40,369 nt of DNA, from assembly GCA_036555325.1 (NCBI GenBank), contig DATBLQ010000020.1, forward strand, positions 1 to 40,369, in the 5' to 3' direction. The notes beneath the pieces are model-generated. The model was given only the letters and a program-made list of their open reading frames with translations. It was not told the origin of the DNA and searched no databases. The translations under genes were made by a program, and so were the position numbers. Shown here one piece after another: positions 16,345-25,712 of the stretch (position 1 is the stretch's first letter; every line of letters starts with the position of its first letter). Source of the DNA: DATBLQ01 sp036555325 (GTDB lineage Bacteria; Pseudomonadota; Alphaproteobacteria; Rhizobiales; Aestuariivirgaceae).

Positions 16345-17772
16345 ATGTCACCGCCCGTCGTCACCAGATTTGCACCTTCTCCAACGGGATTCCTGCATAT
16401 CGGGGGCGCCCGCACGGCCTTGTTCAACTGGTTGTTTGCAAAACACACGGGCGGAAGAATGCTCCTGCGGATCGAAGACACCGACCGGGAGCGATCGACC
16501 AAGGAAGCGCTGGACGCAATTGTCGACGGGCTGACGTGGCTTGGATTGAGCTGGGATGGGGACGTTATCTCGCAGTACGCCAGAGCGCCGCGTCATCGTG
16601 AAATTGCCGAGCAGCTGCTGGCCGCTGGCCTGGCCTATCATTGCTACTGCACACCGCAGGAGCTGGAGGCAATGCGGATGAAAGCCGCCGCCGAGGGGCG
16701 CCCGCAGCGGTATGACGGGACTTGGCGCAACCGCGATTCCCGCGAGGCACCCACCGGCGTGCAACCGGTCATCAGGTTCAAGGCCCCAACCGAGGGAAAA
16801 ACCATCATCGAGGATAAGGTCCAGGGTCGCGTAGAGTTCAGCAATAAGGATCTGGATGACCTCATCATCCTGCGATCTGATGGTACGCCGACCTATAATT
16901 TGTCAGTGGTGGTGGACGATCATGATACGGGGATCACGCACATTATTCGTGGCGTGGACCACCTTACCAATGCGGCGCGTCAGTCGCAGATCTACCTGGC
17001 GCTTGACTGGACCATCCCGCAGATGGCCCATATTCCACTTATCCACGGGCCCGATGGCGCAAAACTTTCAAAGCGACACGGGGCGCTTGGTGTCGATGCC
17101 TATCGTGCCATGGGGTATCTACCCCAGACGATGCGCAACTATCTGGCCCGTCTTGGGTGGAGTCATGGGGACGCGGAGATCTTCTCGACGGAGCAGATGA
17201 TCGAGTGGTTTGGTCTTGAAAGCGTGGGCAAATCAGCGGCACGATTCGACTATGCGAAGCTGGAAAATCTGAACGGGCATTATCTTCGCGCAATGTCGGA
17301 TGATGAAGTTCTTCAGGCCTTCCTTGCTTTCCTGCCGCATGTCAGGGGCGGCCCGGAGCTGCTGGCGAGAATAGACGATCGACTGATGGCGAAGCTGCAC
17401 AAAGCAATGGGAGGATTAAAGGAGCGCGCCAAGACACTTCTCGAGCTCAAGGCCGGTTCTCGCTTTTTGTTCGAAACCCCCATGCCTGACGCCAAGGCTC
17501 GTGAAATCCTCAACTCTGAGGGCATTACCGTTCTTAAGACCATCTACCCGGTTTTGGCTGCGAACTCTGACTGGAACGTCTCTTCGCTGGAAGCCGACGT
17601 GAAGCATTTTGCGGCCAAACACGAGCTGAAACTCGGGCAGATCGCCCAGCCGCTTCGGGCGGCGCTGACCGGAACCAATATCTCTCCGGGAATTTTTGAC
17701 GTTATGACCGTTCTCGAGAAGTCAGAAACATTGCAGCGAATCGGCAGGTTTACTGGCCAAACATCGAAATAG
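16345..17772 (+). CDS. gltX: glutamyl-tRNA synthetase
   Basis: The 475-residue class I synthetase charges tRNA-Glu. Motifs: FAPSPTGFLHIGGARTALFNW with HIGG as the HIGH-type signature (residues 18-21), RIEDTDRERS, and KLSKRHG as the KMSKS-type signature near residue 240. The C-terminal helical anticodon-binding domain is present and length is normal. Alphaproteobacteria often carry two GltX paralogs, one of which may charge tRNA-Gln for later amidation; which one this is cannot be told by eye. Its neighbour gltA follows after 115 bp on the same strand, the conserved order in Hyphomicrobiales. Confidence 0.97.
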   Translation: MSPPVVTRFAPSPTGFLHIGGARTALFNWLFAKHTGGRMLLRIEDTDRERSTKEALDAIVDGLTWLGLSWDGDVISQYARAPRHREIAEQLLAAGLAYHCYCTPQELEAMRMKAAAEGRPQRYDGTWRNRDSREAPTGVQPVIRFKAPTEGKTIIEDKVQGRVEFSNKDLDDLIILRSDGTPTYNLSVVVDDHDTGITHIIRGVDHLTNAARQSQIYLALDWTIPQMAHIPLIHGPDGAKLSKRHGALGVDAYRAMGYLPQTMRNYLARLGWSHGDAEIFSTEQMIEWFGLESVGKSAARFDYAKLENLNGHYLRAMSDDEVLQAFLAFLPHVRGGPELLARIDDRLMAKLHKAMGGLKERAKTLLELKAGSRFLFETPMPDAKAREILNSEGITVLKTIYPVLAANSDWNVSSLEADVKHFAAKHELKLGQIAQPLRAALTGTNISPGIFDVMTVLEKSETLQRIGRFTGQTSK

Positions 17773-17887
17773 ATCGGCGGTGCCTGAATTTTGTGCAAGC
17801 GCTGCCTTGCGGGATGTGCCTGCCCTACTTGCAGCATGGCAGGCAATCGAGTAGCCAATTGGCCATCGCCCAGACCGGAGACACCGC

Positions 17888-19189
17888 ATGACCAAACTCC
17901 CAAATGCCGCACGCCTTTCGTACGATGGAAGGGATCACGTCTTGCCGGTGCTCTCGGGCACCTTAGGTCCCAACGTCATCGATATCTCGAATCTTTATCA
18001 GGACACGGGCGTCTTCACCTACGATCCAGCATTCACGTCCACTGCTGCCTGCGAGTCCAAGATCACCTTCATCGATGGGGAGCAGGGAATTCTGCTCTAC
18101 CGCGGCTATCCGATAGAACAGCTTGCCGAATATGGCGACTTCATCGAGACCTGTTATCTGCTCTACTACGGCGAGTTGCCAAACCATGCTCAACGCAAGG
18201 AATTCGAGGACGCGATCACCCATCACACCATGATTCACGAGCAGATGGCTCGCTTCTACTCGGGATTCAGGCGTGATGCTCATCCCATGGCAGTCATGGT
18301 GGGAACGGTGGGGGCCATGTCTGCCTTTTACCACGACTCAACCGACATCAACGATCCGCGACAACGCGAAATCGCCAGCCGCCGGATGATCGCCAAGCTG
18401 CCCACAATCGCGGCCATGGCTTACAAATATTCGATCGGCCAGCCTTTTATTTATCCACGCAACGACCTTTCCTACGCGGCAAATTTCCTGAACATGTGCT
18501 TCGCCGTGCCGTGCGAACCTTACAAGCCCAATCCCGTCCTGGCTCGCGCCATGGATCGCATTTTCATTCTGCATGCCGATCATGAACAGAACGCCTCAAC
18601 CTCGACGGTGCGGCTTGCGGGATCGTCGGGAGCCAATCCGTTTGCCTGTGTCGCGGCGGGCATTGCCTGCCTGTGGGGTCCGGCGCATGGCGGTGCGAAT
18701 GAAGCCGCGCTCAACATGATCATGGAGATTGGGCATCCGGAGAATATCGCGAAATATGTCGCTCGGGCAAAAGACAAGGATGATCCCTTCAGGCTGATGG
18801 GGTTTGGGCATCGGGTTTACAAAAACTACGATCCACGCGCAAAAATCATGCAGAAGACCGCCCATGAGGTGCTGAATGAATTGGGCGTCAAGGACGACCC
18901 GCTTTTCGCCGTGGCGCGTGAGCTGGAGCAAATCGTGCTGAAAGATGAGTATTTCATCGAGCGGAAACTCTATCCGAACATAGATTTCTATTCGGGCATA
19001 ACCCTCAAGGCTTTGGGCTTTCCAACCTCGATGTTCACGGTACTTTTCGCCCTTGCCCGCACAGTCGGATGGATTGCCCAGTGGAAGGAAATGATCGAAG
19101 ATCCGGATCGGCGCATCGGCCGACCGCGACAGCTCTACACGGGCTCGGCGCGGCGTGACTACATTCCCTTAAGCCGACGTGGACGATAA
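17888..19189 (+). CDS. gltA: citrate synthase (type II, hexameric)
   Basis: The 433-residue enzyme condenses acetyl-CoA with oxaloacetate to begin the TCA cycle. The active-site segments are ILHADHEQNASTS, WGPAHGGANEAA and the signature GFGHRVYKNYDPRA; the catalytic aspartate lies in NIDFYSG. The long N-terminal domain is that of the large, NADH-sensitive type II enzymes. GGAGACACCGC gives a good ribosome site before the ATG. In relatives lpxB lies opposite to its 3' end. Here the opposing gene is fabZ, whose stop is only 10 bp away. Confidence 0.98.
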   Translation: MTKLPNAARLSYDGRDHVLPVLSGTLGPNVIDISNLYQDTGVFTYDPAFTSTAACESKITFIDGEQGILLYRGYPIEQLAEYGDFIETCYLLYYGELPNHAQRKEFEDAITHHTMIHEQMARFYSGFRRDAHPMAVMVGTVGAMSAFYHDSTDINDPRQREIASRRMIAKLPTIAAMAYKYSIGQPFIYPRNDLSYAANFLNMCFAVPCEPYKPNPVLARAMDRIFILHADHEQNASTSTVRLAGSSGANPFACVAAGIACLWGPAHGGANEAALNMIMEIGHPENIAKYVARAKDKDDPFRLMGFGHRVYKNYDPRAKIMQKTAHEVLNELGVKDDPLFAVARELEQIVLKDEYFIERKLYPNIDFYSGITLKALGFPTSMFTVLFALARTVGWIAQWKEMIEDPDRRIGRPRQLYTGSARRDYIPLSRRGR

Positions 19190-19199
19190 AGTCACGTTC

Positions 19200-19688
19200 C
19201 TAGCGGGCGGCGCGTCTTTCCATCAGCATCGCACCCAGTTCCGCTTCGGCGACTTTCACGTCGTCGACCCGGGCCTCGGCGGCGAACCGCCACACCGGCG
19301 GCCGTTTCTGCAAGAGCCGGACGTGATATCTGACGACGTGGCCGGGCAGAACCGGCTTTCTGAAGCGCGCCTTGTCGATCGACATGAAGTATACGAGCTT
19401 GCCTTCCTCGCTGGCGCCAAGGTGATGGAGGACAAGAGCACCGGCCGTCTGCGCCATACCCTCTATAAGAAGCACGCCGGGCATGATGGGACTGCCCGGG
19501 AAATGGCCTGCAAAAAACGGCTCGTTGATCGTGACATTCTTGATGCCGACGGCGGATTCCTCACCGTCGATATCCACGATGCGATCGATAAGAAGGAAGG
19601 GGTAGCGATGCGGCAATAGCTGCATCACACGCTCAATATCCGCCTCGGCCAGCTGGGTTGCGCTTCGATCACCGGACATCTCTGCCAT
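19200..19688 (-). CDS. fabZ: (3R)-hydroxyacyl-ACP dehydratase FabZ
   Basis: The 162-residue hot-dog-fold dehydratase removes water from 3-hydroxyacyl-ACP in fatty acid elongation. HRYPFLLIDRI is at residues 27-37, catalytic His62 in FAGHFPGSPIMPG and Glu76 in LLIEGMAQTAG. The start is uncertain: ATG at 19688 or 19679; neither has a strong ribosome site. In related genomes fabZ is flanked by lpxD and lpxA because it shares the 3-hydroxyacyl-ACP pool with lipid A synthesis. Here both neighbours are gone: gltA ends 10 bp downstream and bamA ends about 56 bp upstream. The reading frame and active-site residues are intact, as expected for an enzyme still needed for fatty acids. Confidence 0.96.
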   Translation of the reverse strand: MAEMSGDRSATQLAEADIERVMQLLPHRYPFLLIDRIVDIDGEESAVGIKNVTINEPFFAGHFPGSPIMPGVLLIEGMAQTAGALVLHHLGASEEGKLVYFMSIDKARFRKPVLPGHVVRYHVRLLQKRPPVWRFAAEARVDDVKVAEAELGAMLMERRAAR

Positions 19689-19744
19689 CCGCCATACGAA
19701 TACGGACGGCAATGCGCCGTCCGCTGATTCAGCCTATCACCATT

Positions 19745-22117
19745 TCAGAATTTGGTTGCGATGCCGAAGCGGAAATATTCGACCTTGTCATAGTCGGCCT
19801 TGAGGAATGGGTAGGCGACATCCAAGCGCAAGGGGCCGAAGGGTGATTCCCAAGTCAACCCGGCGCCGACGGACGCTCGAAGCTCGGCAGTGTCGAAGAC
19901 ATCGCAGAGAACAGGATCCGGTGGGCTTGCGCAGGTATTGTTGACCGGATCGAAGGGCCCCTCATCGTTTTCCGGGGCATTAAAGAGAGTGCCGAAGTCG
20001 GTAAAGACAGATCCGCTGAGCCCGAACTCCTCAGGCAGTCCGACAGGGAAGCTTACCTCAACGGTACCGATTGCGTAGGTTTGGCCGCCAATCGCATCCG
20101 TGCCGCCAAAGAATCCGGCAGGTGCTTCACGCTCCATTCGCGGACCGATGCCCGACCGGGCAAAGCCGCGGAAGCTCTCGCCACCCTTGAAGAAACGGTC
20201 GAGGATCGGGACGTCCTTGCCACCCCAGCCTGTCATGTAACCTGCCGTGCCCTTGAGTTTTGCCGTCACCCCTTCCATGAGCGGATAGAAAAAGTAACCT
20301 GCCGCTTCGGTGCTGACGTAGCGAACATCACCCCCGATGCCGGCAAATTCATTCATGCTTTGCACGCGATAGCCGGAGGTCGGCTTCAGCGGATTGTCCA
20401 ATTGGTCATAGGTGTAGTTCAACCCGAACATGGATTTGTTCGTCGTTCCCTCCGCCTCGCGGATCGCCCTGGAGACATTGGCGCCTTCGTTCACATCGAC
20501 GATGCGGTGGGTGAAGCTGTATTTGGTGCCGACCGTCGAGTTCTCATCGAGGCGGAAGCCGAAACGGAAGCCGCCACCATACTGCTGGGTCGTGTAGGAT
20601 GATTCATCCTCGAGGTCGGTGTGCTGGAACACGCCGTCTATGCCCGCCGATACGCGTCTTCCGAGAAAATATGGTTCAGTGAATGAGAAGTTCACTGCCT
20701 GACGCTTCAGGCTCAGATTCGTCGACAGTCCGATATTCTGACCGCGTCCAAGGAAATTGCGCTCTTGAATGGATACGGAGCCGATCACCGTTTCGGTCGA
20801 GGAATAGCCGGCGGAGAATGCGATCGAGCCGGTGGATTTTTCTTTCACTTCGATTACCAGGACGACGAGATCGGGTGCGGAACCCGGCTCTTCGCGTATG
20901 TCGACCTTCTCAAAGAAATCCAGCGCCGTGAGCCGCCGACGGGCGCGATCAACGAGAATTCGGTTGAAGGCATCGCCTTCGACGAGCCGCATCTCGCGGC
21001 GCAACACCTCATCGAGGGTGCGAACGTTGCCGCGGATATCTATGCGTTCAATGTAGACGCGCGGTCCTTCGGCAATCGAGTAGACTATGTTGAGAACCTG
21101 GCCCGCCGGATCGCGTTCTATGTTCGGCTCCACCTTGGCGAAGGCAAATCCCGATTTGCCCGCCTCAAGTGTCAGCTCTTCCACCGTGCGGTCCACCATG
21201 TTGGCGTTATAGCGACTGCCTGAATCGGTCTTTATCAGAGCGTTCAGCGCGTTCGGATCGAGGGTGGTGGTGCCTGTGTTTACCGAAACCGCTCCGATCT
21301 TATATTCGGGGCCCTCCTGGACCATGAATGTGATAAAGAAGCTCTCACCATCCGGGGCGAGTTCGGCCGTCGCGGAGAGCACCTGGAAATCGGCGTATCC
21401 ATTCTTCAGGTAGTAGCGTCTCAGAAGCTCCTTATCGAACTCGAGCCGGTCTGGATCGTAGTTGTCGGTGGTGGCGAAAAATTTCCACCATCTCGATTCG
21501 GCGGTGGAGATCGCGCGTCGCAACTGCCCGTCGCTAAAGGCGTCATTGCCGATAAAACTTATGCGCTCGATTTTGGTGGCCCCGCCTTCATTGATTTCGA
21601 AGACGAGATCGACGCGATTTTGCGGCAGACGGATGATTTTTGGCTCGACCCGTGCCGAAAAGTGACCGGACCGCCGGTATAGCGCGACAATCCGCTGAAC
21701 GTCGCTCTGCACCCGGGCGCGGGTGAAGATCATCCGCTCCCGCAGCTCGACTTCCTTGATCAGATTGTCATCCTTGATCTCATCGTTGCCTTCGAAATTC
21801 ACCCGGTTGATGAGCGGGTTTTCTTCAACCCTGACGACTACGGTCGAGCCCCTGGCAAACACATCGACGTCAGCGAACAAGCCTGTTTGGAACAGGGCCT
21901 TGACGGAGTCATCCATTGCTTCTTCGGAAACCGGATCGCCCGGGGCAATCTGGGTGTAGGAGAGGATCGTATCGGTCTCAACCCGCTGGTTGCCCTCAAC
22001 GAGAATGTTTCTGACCGTCTGGGCCCAGGCCGCGGTTGACATGCCAAATGGCAGAGCAGGCGCAAAAAGAGCTAGCGCGAAGGTCAGAGTCGCAATGAGA
22101 ACAAGGCGATATCGCAT
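19745..22117 (-). CDS. bamA: outer membrane protein assembly factor BamA
   Basis: The 790-residue protein inserts beta-barrel proteins into the outer membrane. It has a signal peptide ending at AWAQ (about residue 32), five POTRA domains (starting VRNILVEGNQRVE, later IERISFIGNDAFSD, VYIERIDIRGNVRTLD), and a 16-strand barrel. The loop motif is FRGFARSGIGPR, the counterpart of VRGF, and the chain ends in FGIATKF with the terminal Phe of the barrel signal. Its presence shows that the organism has an outer membrane. It sits 116 bp below rseP, as usual, but is followed directly by fabZ with no lpxD in between. Confidence 0.98.
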   Translation of the reverse strand: MRYRLVLIATLTFALALFAPALPFGMSTAAWAQTVRNILVEGNQRVETDTILSYTQIAPGDPVSEEAMDDSVKALFQTGLFADVDVFARGSTVVVRVEENPLINRVNFEGNDEIKDDNLIKEVELRERMIFTRARVQSDVQRIVALYRRSGHFSARVEPKIIRLPQNRVDLVFEINEGGATKIERISFIGNDAFSDGQLRRAISTAESRWWKFFATTDNYDPDRLEFDKELLRRYYLKNGYADFQVLSATAELAPDGESFFITFMVQEGPEYKIGAVSVNTGTTTLDPNALNALIKTDSGSRYNANMVDRTVEELTLEAGKSGFAFAKVEPNIERDPAGQVLNIVYSIAEGPRVYIERIDIRGNVRTLDEVLRREMRLVEGDAFNRILVDRARRRLTALDFFEKVDIREEPGSAPDLVVLVIEVKEKSTGSIAFSAGYSSTETVIGSVSIQERNFLGRGQNIGLSTNLSLKRQAVNFSFTEPYFLGRRVSAGIDGVFQHTDLEDESSYTTQQYGGGFRFGFRLDENSTVGTKYSFTHRIVDVNEGANVSRAIREAEGTTNKSMFGLNYTYDQLDNPLKPTSGYRVQSMNEFAGIGGDVRYVSTEAAGYFFYPLMEGVTAKLKGTAGYMTGWGGKDVPILDRFFKGGESFRGFARSGIGPRMEREAPAGFFGGTDAIGGQTYAIGTVEVSFPVGLPEEFGLSGSVFTDFGTLFNAPENDEGPFDPVNNTCASPPDPVLCDVFDTAELRASVGAGLTWESPFGPLRLDVAYPFLKADYDKVEYFRFGIATKF

Positions 22118-22233
22118 TCAGCAGCCATTCCCCGCTAATGACGCCAACCCAAACCCCGTACACCTGCCCTATAAATCCTTACCGATGTTTTCGCTCCATT
22201 GCAAACCAAGAATTTGGTAATTTTTTCGAGCCG

Positions 22234-23379
22234 TTAGCCACGCTCGAAGATTGAGGAAAAAACTCGCGCCAAGTCGTTCCATGTAGCGAAGAACATAAGC
22301 GCCAAAACTAGCGCAAAACCGACCCTGAAACCCCACTCCTGGGCATTCGGCCCCAGCGGCTTGCCCCTCACGGCCTCCACTGCGTAGTAGAGCAAGTGGC
22401 CACCGTCCAGCATGGGTACCGGGAAGAGGTTGATGAGCCCGATGCTGACTGACAGCATCGCAGCGATTCGCATCAGCTCATAGAACCCGAGTTGCGCAGC
22501 TTTTCCAGAAATTTGCGCAATTGCCAAAGGTCCGCCCAGCTGATTGGCGTTTTCCCGTCCGGTGACCAGGCGCTTGATGAAGTGCATGGACCCCCCAATT
22601 ATGTGCCAAGTCTCTGCTACTCCAAGTCTTAGGGCTTCAATGGGATTCTTGCGATCGTAGGTGGGCGAGGCGGCCCGTTCCCGGGAGACGCCCATCAGGC
22701 CAATCTTTATCTTGCCGCCAAACCCGTCGGTTATCTCACGAGCTTCAGGCACCAACTGAAAGAGATGCAACTCGCCTGCGCGATCGACCTCAACGACCAG
22801 GGTCTCCCCGGCGCGCGGCATGACGATGCGCTGGATGTCGTCGAAAGAGCTAATTGTGCTGCCGTTGATGCGCAAAATCACGTCGCCCGACTTGATGCCG
22901 ACTTTTTCTGCAGGGCTTCCTGCCTGCACGGTTTCCACCCGCGGCTCGGTCGTCGGAACGCCCACCAGCATGAAGGAAACGGCAAAAATGGCGATTGCGA
23001 GAATAAAGTTCGCGATAGGGCCAGCTGCCACAACGGCCGCGCGCTGAGCGACGCTTTTGCCAAAAAAATTACCGGGGCCCCTGGTTGCCGGCGAGAGCGA
23101 AGATGCCTTGGGCATGCTTGCGGCATTGGCATCGCCCTCAAACTTCACGTAACCGCCGAGGGGAAGCCAACCGATTTTCCAACGGGTGCCGTGCCGGTCG
23201 GTGTAGCCAAGGAGTTCCCTTCCAAAGCCGATGGAAAAGGATTGAACCTTCACACCATTCCACCGCGCCACGATGAAATGGCCAAATTCATGGACAAAAA
23301 CAATCAGCGTCAACACGAATAAAAAAGCGAGCGGATAGGAGCCAAGCGTCGCTGCATGGCCGACAAATGAACTGAGCAT
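22234..23379 (-). CDS. rseP: RIP metalloprotease RseP (site-2 protease)
   Basis: The 381-residue membrane zinc protease cuts transmembrane anti-sigma factors in envelope stress signalling. Zinc-binding HEFGH is at residues 30-34 in the first helix, and the second metal motif is NLFPVPMLDGGHLL near the C-terminus. One PDZ domain lies between (VQAGSPAEKVGIKSGDVILRING), as in alphaproteobacterial forms. ATG at 23379 is chosen because AAGGAG lies six bases before it; the frame is open further up to 23421. In relatives dxr lies directly upstream; here there is only a 116-bp gap to cdsA. Confidence 0.96.
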   Translation of the reverse strand: MLSSFVGHAATLGSYPLAFLFVLTLIVFVHEFGHFIVARWNGVKVQSFSIGFGRELLGYTDRHGTRWKIGWLPLGGYVKFEGDANAASMPKASSLSPATRGPGNFFGKSVAQRAAVVAAGPIANFILAIAIFAVSFMLVGVPTTEPRVETVQAGSPAEKVGIKSGDVILRINGSTISSFDDIQRIVMPRAGETLVVEVDRAGELHLFQLVPEAREITDGFGGKIKIGLMGVSRERAASPTYDRKNPIEALRLGVAETWHIIGGSMHFIKRLVTGRENANQLGGPLAIAQISGKAAQLGFYELMRIAAMLSVSIGLINLFPVPMLDGGHLLYYAVEAVRGKPLGPNAQEWGFRVGFALVLALMFFATWNDLARVFSSIFERG

Positions 23380-23495
23380 CTCGATCTCCTTCGTCTCGCT
23401 GGCCTCTAGTGATACCTGCAATTACCGTGATTTGCGACGGCTAATTGGGGCCGGCAGGCCATTTTTCTGAAATTGAGTTATCGGTTGCGGGTTCT

Positions 23496-24350
23496 CTACC
23501 ATGTCAAGATTCCCGCCGCCGGGCTGGAAAATCCGCTCCGAACGCCGCCAACCAATGCGGCAAAAATGGCCGCCGCGACCAGCCCGTCGACCCGGTCGAG
23601 CATGCCGCCGTGACCGGGGATCAGGGCGCTTGAATCCTTCACACCCGTCGAGCGCTTCAATGCGGATTCGAAATAGTCGCCCGCCTGCTCGACGACTGCC
23701 ATCAGGCCGCCAACAAGCGCAAACCACGCGAGGCCCTCGAGCCCGACAGCCCAGGCGAACAGCACGCTGCAGATGAGCCCTCCCACGATGGCACCGGCGA
23801 GCCCGACCCATGTCTTTCGCGGAGAAATGGCGGGGAGAAGTTTTGGACCACCAATGGTGCGACCGGCGAAGTAAGCGAGGGTATCGGCGCCCCAAACCAC
23901 AAAAAGCAGCCAGTAGACTGCAAGCAACCCGAATTGCGCATCGTTGCGCAAGAGAACGACCGAGAGGGCGGACAGCGTTATGTAGGGGATGCCGACGATT
24001 GTCCAAAACGACGGGCGTGGATGGGTCCAGAGCCGGTAGAGAACACTTGCCGCCCACACGATCACAATGAGCCCTATCAGGAGACTCATGTCGATGACAC
24101 CCGGCAGAAGAGCTGCAGCGAGGGCTGCAGCAGCGTGGAGAGCAAACTGGACGGGCGCGGAATCATGCACGAGCTTCGTCCACTCGAACGCCATGAGAAC
24201 TCCCATTGATGCGACAAGCAGGCCAAACCAGATCGAGCCCGCCCACGTCAGCGCCAGTACAACGGGAATAAGTACGACAGCGGACGCGACTCGCACATAG
24301 AGGTCACGCCATTTCGATGGTTCTACGGTTAACAGAGGAGAGTCCCGCAT
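23496..24350 (-). CDS. cdsA: phosphatidate cytidylyltransferase
   Basis: The 284-residue inner-membrane enzyme makes CDP-diacylglycerol, the precursor of all major phospholipids. It has about eight membrane helices, and near the C-terminus the family signature ALKRSTGVKDSSALIPGHGG followed by MLDRVD. The gene follows uppS after 4 bp, so the two are coupled. Its usual downstream neighbour dxr is missing; the gap to rseP has no recognisable gene. Confidence 0.95.
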   Translation of the reverse strand: MRDSPLLTVEPSKWRDLYVRVASAVVLIPVVLALTWAGSIWFGLLVASMGVLMAFEWTKLVHDSAPVQFALHAAAALAAALLPGVIDMSLLIGLIVIVWAASVLYRLWTHPRPSFWTIVGIPYITLSALSVVLLRNDAQFGLLAVYWLLFVVWGADTLAYFAGRTIGGPKLLPAISPRKTWVGLAGAIVGGLICSVLFAWAVGLEGLAWFALVGGLMAVVEQAGDYFESALKRSTGVKDSSALIPGHGGMLDRVDGLVAAAIFAALVGGVRSGFSSPAAGILTW

Positions 24351-24354
24351 CCGT

Positions 24355-25125
24355 TTACTGAGCCTGAACCCTTATACCGCCGAAGCGCCGATCACGCGCA
24401 AGGTAACATTGAATCGCTTTTTCAAGCGATTCCCTGCCAAAGTCCGGCCAGTGCTCGCTGACGAAGACGAATTCGGTATAGGCGCTCTGCCAGAGAAGAA
24501 AATTGGAAAGCCGCTCTTCTCCACTGGTGCGAATGAGAAGATCTGGATCGGGAATGCCGCAGGTATCCAGATGTTCGGTGATCAAATCTGCAGTAATAGC
24601 TGAAGGGGAAATTTGCCCGTCGATGCACGACTGAGCTATTTTTTTTGCCGCGCGGGCGATTTCCTGCCGGCTCCCGTAGTTGAAGGCCACGATCAGGGTC
24701 ATCCCCGTGTTGCGGGTGGTAAGCTTTTCGCTCTCCTCCAGGAGAGAAACGATATCAGGCTCAAGGTCATTTCGCTCGCCGATCACCTTGATGCGGACCC
24801 CCGCGGCGTGGAGTTCGGCAACATCTTGCCTTATGAAGCGGCGCAGGATGCCGAGAAGATCGTCCACTTCTTCCTTGGGGCGCGTCCAGTTTTCTGCACT
24901 GAATGAAAATATGGTCAAAAACTCAAGCCCCAACTCACCCGCCGCCCGAATCGTCCGACGCAAGGCTTCTACACCCTGACGATGACCTGCACTGCGCGGC
25001 AGCATCCGGTCCTTGGCCCAGCGGCCATTGCCGTCCATTATGAGGGCGACGTGACGAGGAAATCGGCCCTGCTGCTTGCTGTTCAAGAGAGACTGGTCGG
25101 AGTGCCGGTTCATCGCGGAGCGCAT
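24355..25125 (-). CDS. uppS: isoprenyl transferase, undecaprenyl diphosphate synthase
   Basis: The 256-residue cis-prenyltransferase makes undecaprenyl diphosphate, the carrier for cell-wall glycans. Conserved regions: HVALIMDGNGRWAK, FSAENWTRPKEEV, FNYGSRQEI, and DLLIRTSGEERLSNFLLWQ. ATG at 25125 overlaps the frr stop in TGATG, suggesting translational coupling; an ATG four codons further is also possible. Its substrate farnesyl diphosphate would come from the MEP pathway in this lineage, which makes the absence of dxr from this cluster notable. Confidence 0.96.
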   Translation of the reverse strand: MRSAMNRHSDQSLLNSKQQGRFPRHVALIMDGNGRWAKDRMLPRSAGHRQGVEALRRTIRAAGELGLEFLTIFSFSAENWTRPKEEVDDLLGILRRFIRQDVAELHAAGVRIKVIGERNDLEPDIVSLLEESEKLTTRNTGMTLIVAFNYGSRQEIARAAKKIAQSCIDGQISPSAITADLITEHLDTCGIPDPDLLIRTSGEERLSNFLLWQSAYTEFVFVSEHWPDFGRESLEKAIQCYLARDRRFGGIRVQAQ

Positions 25126-25691
25126 CAAACCTGCATGATCTCGGATTCTTTGTGCTGAAGGGCAGCGTCGATTTCCTTGATCGTCTGATCGGTTAGCTTT
25201 TGCACCTCGTCGTGCTTCTTGCGATGGTCATCCTCGCCGATCTGATGATCTTTTTCCATTTTCTTCAGATGTTCCATGCCATCACGGCGCACGTTGCGCA
25301 CAGCCACCCGTGCCTTTTCAGCATATTGGTGAGCAACCTTGGTGAGTTCCTTGCGCCGCTCCTGCGACAATTCGGGGATGCGAAGGCGAATGACCTGCCC
25401 TTCGGTCTGCGGATTAAGCCCTAGATTCGAGTTGCGGATGGCCTTCTCGACCGCGCTCACAACGCTGCGATCCCAAACCTGGACCGATAGCAGGCGCGGT
25501 TCGGGTGCGGTCACGTTCGCCACCTGGTTCATGGGCACTGTCGAGCCGTAGGCCTCGACCGTAATTGGATCGAGCATGCCGGGGGAAGCGCGCCCGGTTC
25601 GCAAGCCAGCGAACTCGTGTTTCAGGGCCTCGAGCGCGCCATGCATGCGGCGGTTCAGTTCGTTCATGTCTAGTTTTGCGGACTGTGCCAT
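25125..25691 (-). CDS. frr: ribosome recycling factor
   Basis: The 188-residue factor splits post-termination ribosomes with EF-G. Typical segments are GLRTGRASPGMLDPITVEAYGS near residues 28-50, VWDRSVVSAVEKAI, and the long C-terminal helices RRKELTKVAHQYAEKARVAVRNVRRDG. ATG at 25691 is preferred over one five codons upstream because GGAGGGAAGGCAA precedes it. It lies between pyrH (21 bp upstream) and uppS (overlapping stop/start). Confidence 0.97.
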   Translation of the reverse strand: MAQSAKLDMNELNRRMHGALEALKHEFAGLRTGRASPGMLDPITVEAYGSTVPMNQVANVTAPEPRLLSVQVWDRSVVSAVEKAIRNSNLGLNPQTEGQVIRLRIPELSQERRKELTKVAHQYAEKARVAVRNVRRDGMEHLKKMEKDHQIGEDDHRKKHDEVQKLTDQTIKEIDAALQHKESEIMQV

Positions 25692-25712
25692 TTGCCTTCC
25701 CTCCATCCGGGC

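Noticed and set aside
23422..23502. 26-codon ORF on the minus strand exactly where dxr should be
   Set aside because: Its ATG lies inside the last codons of cdsA, it has no ribosome site, and its sequence shows no similarity to any DXR segment.
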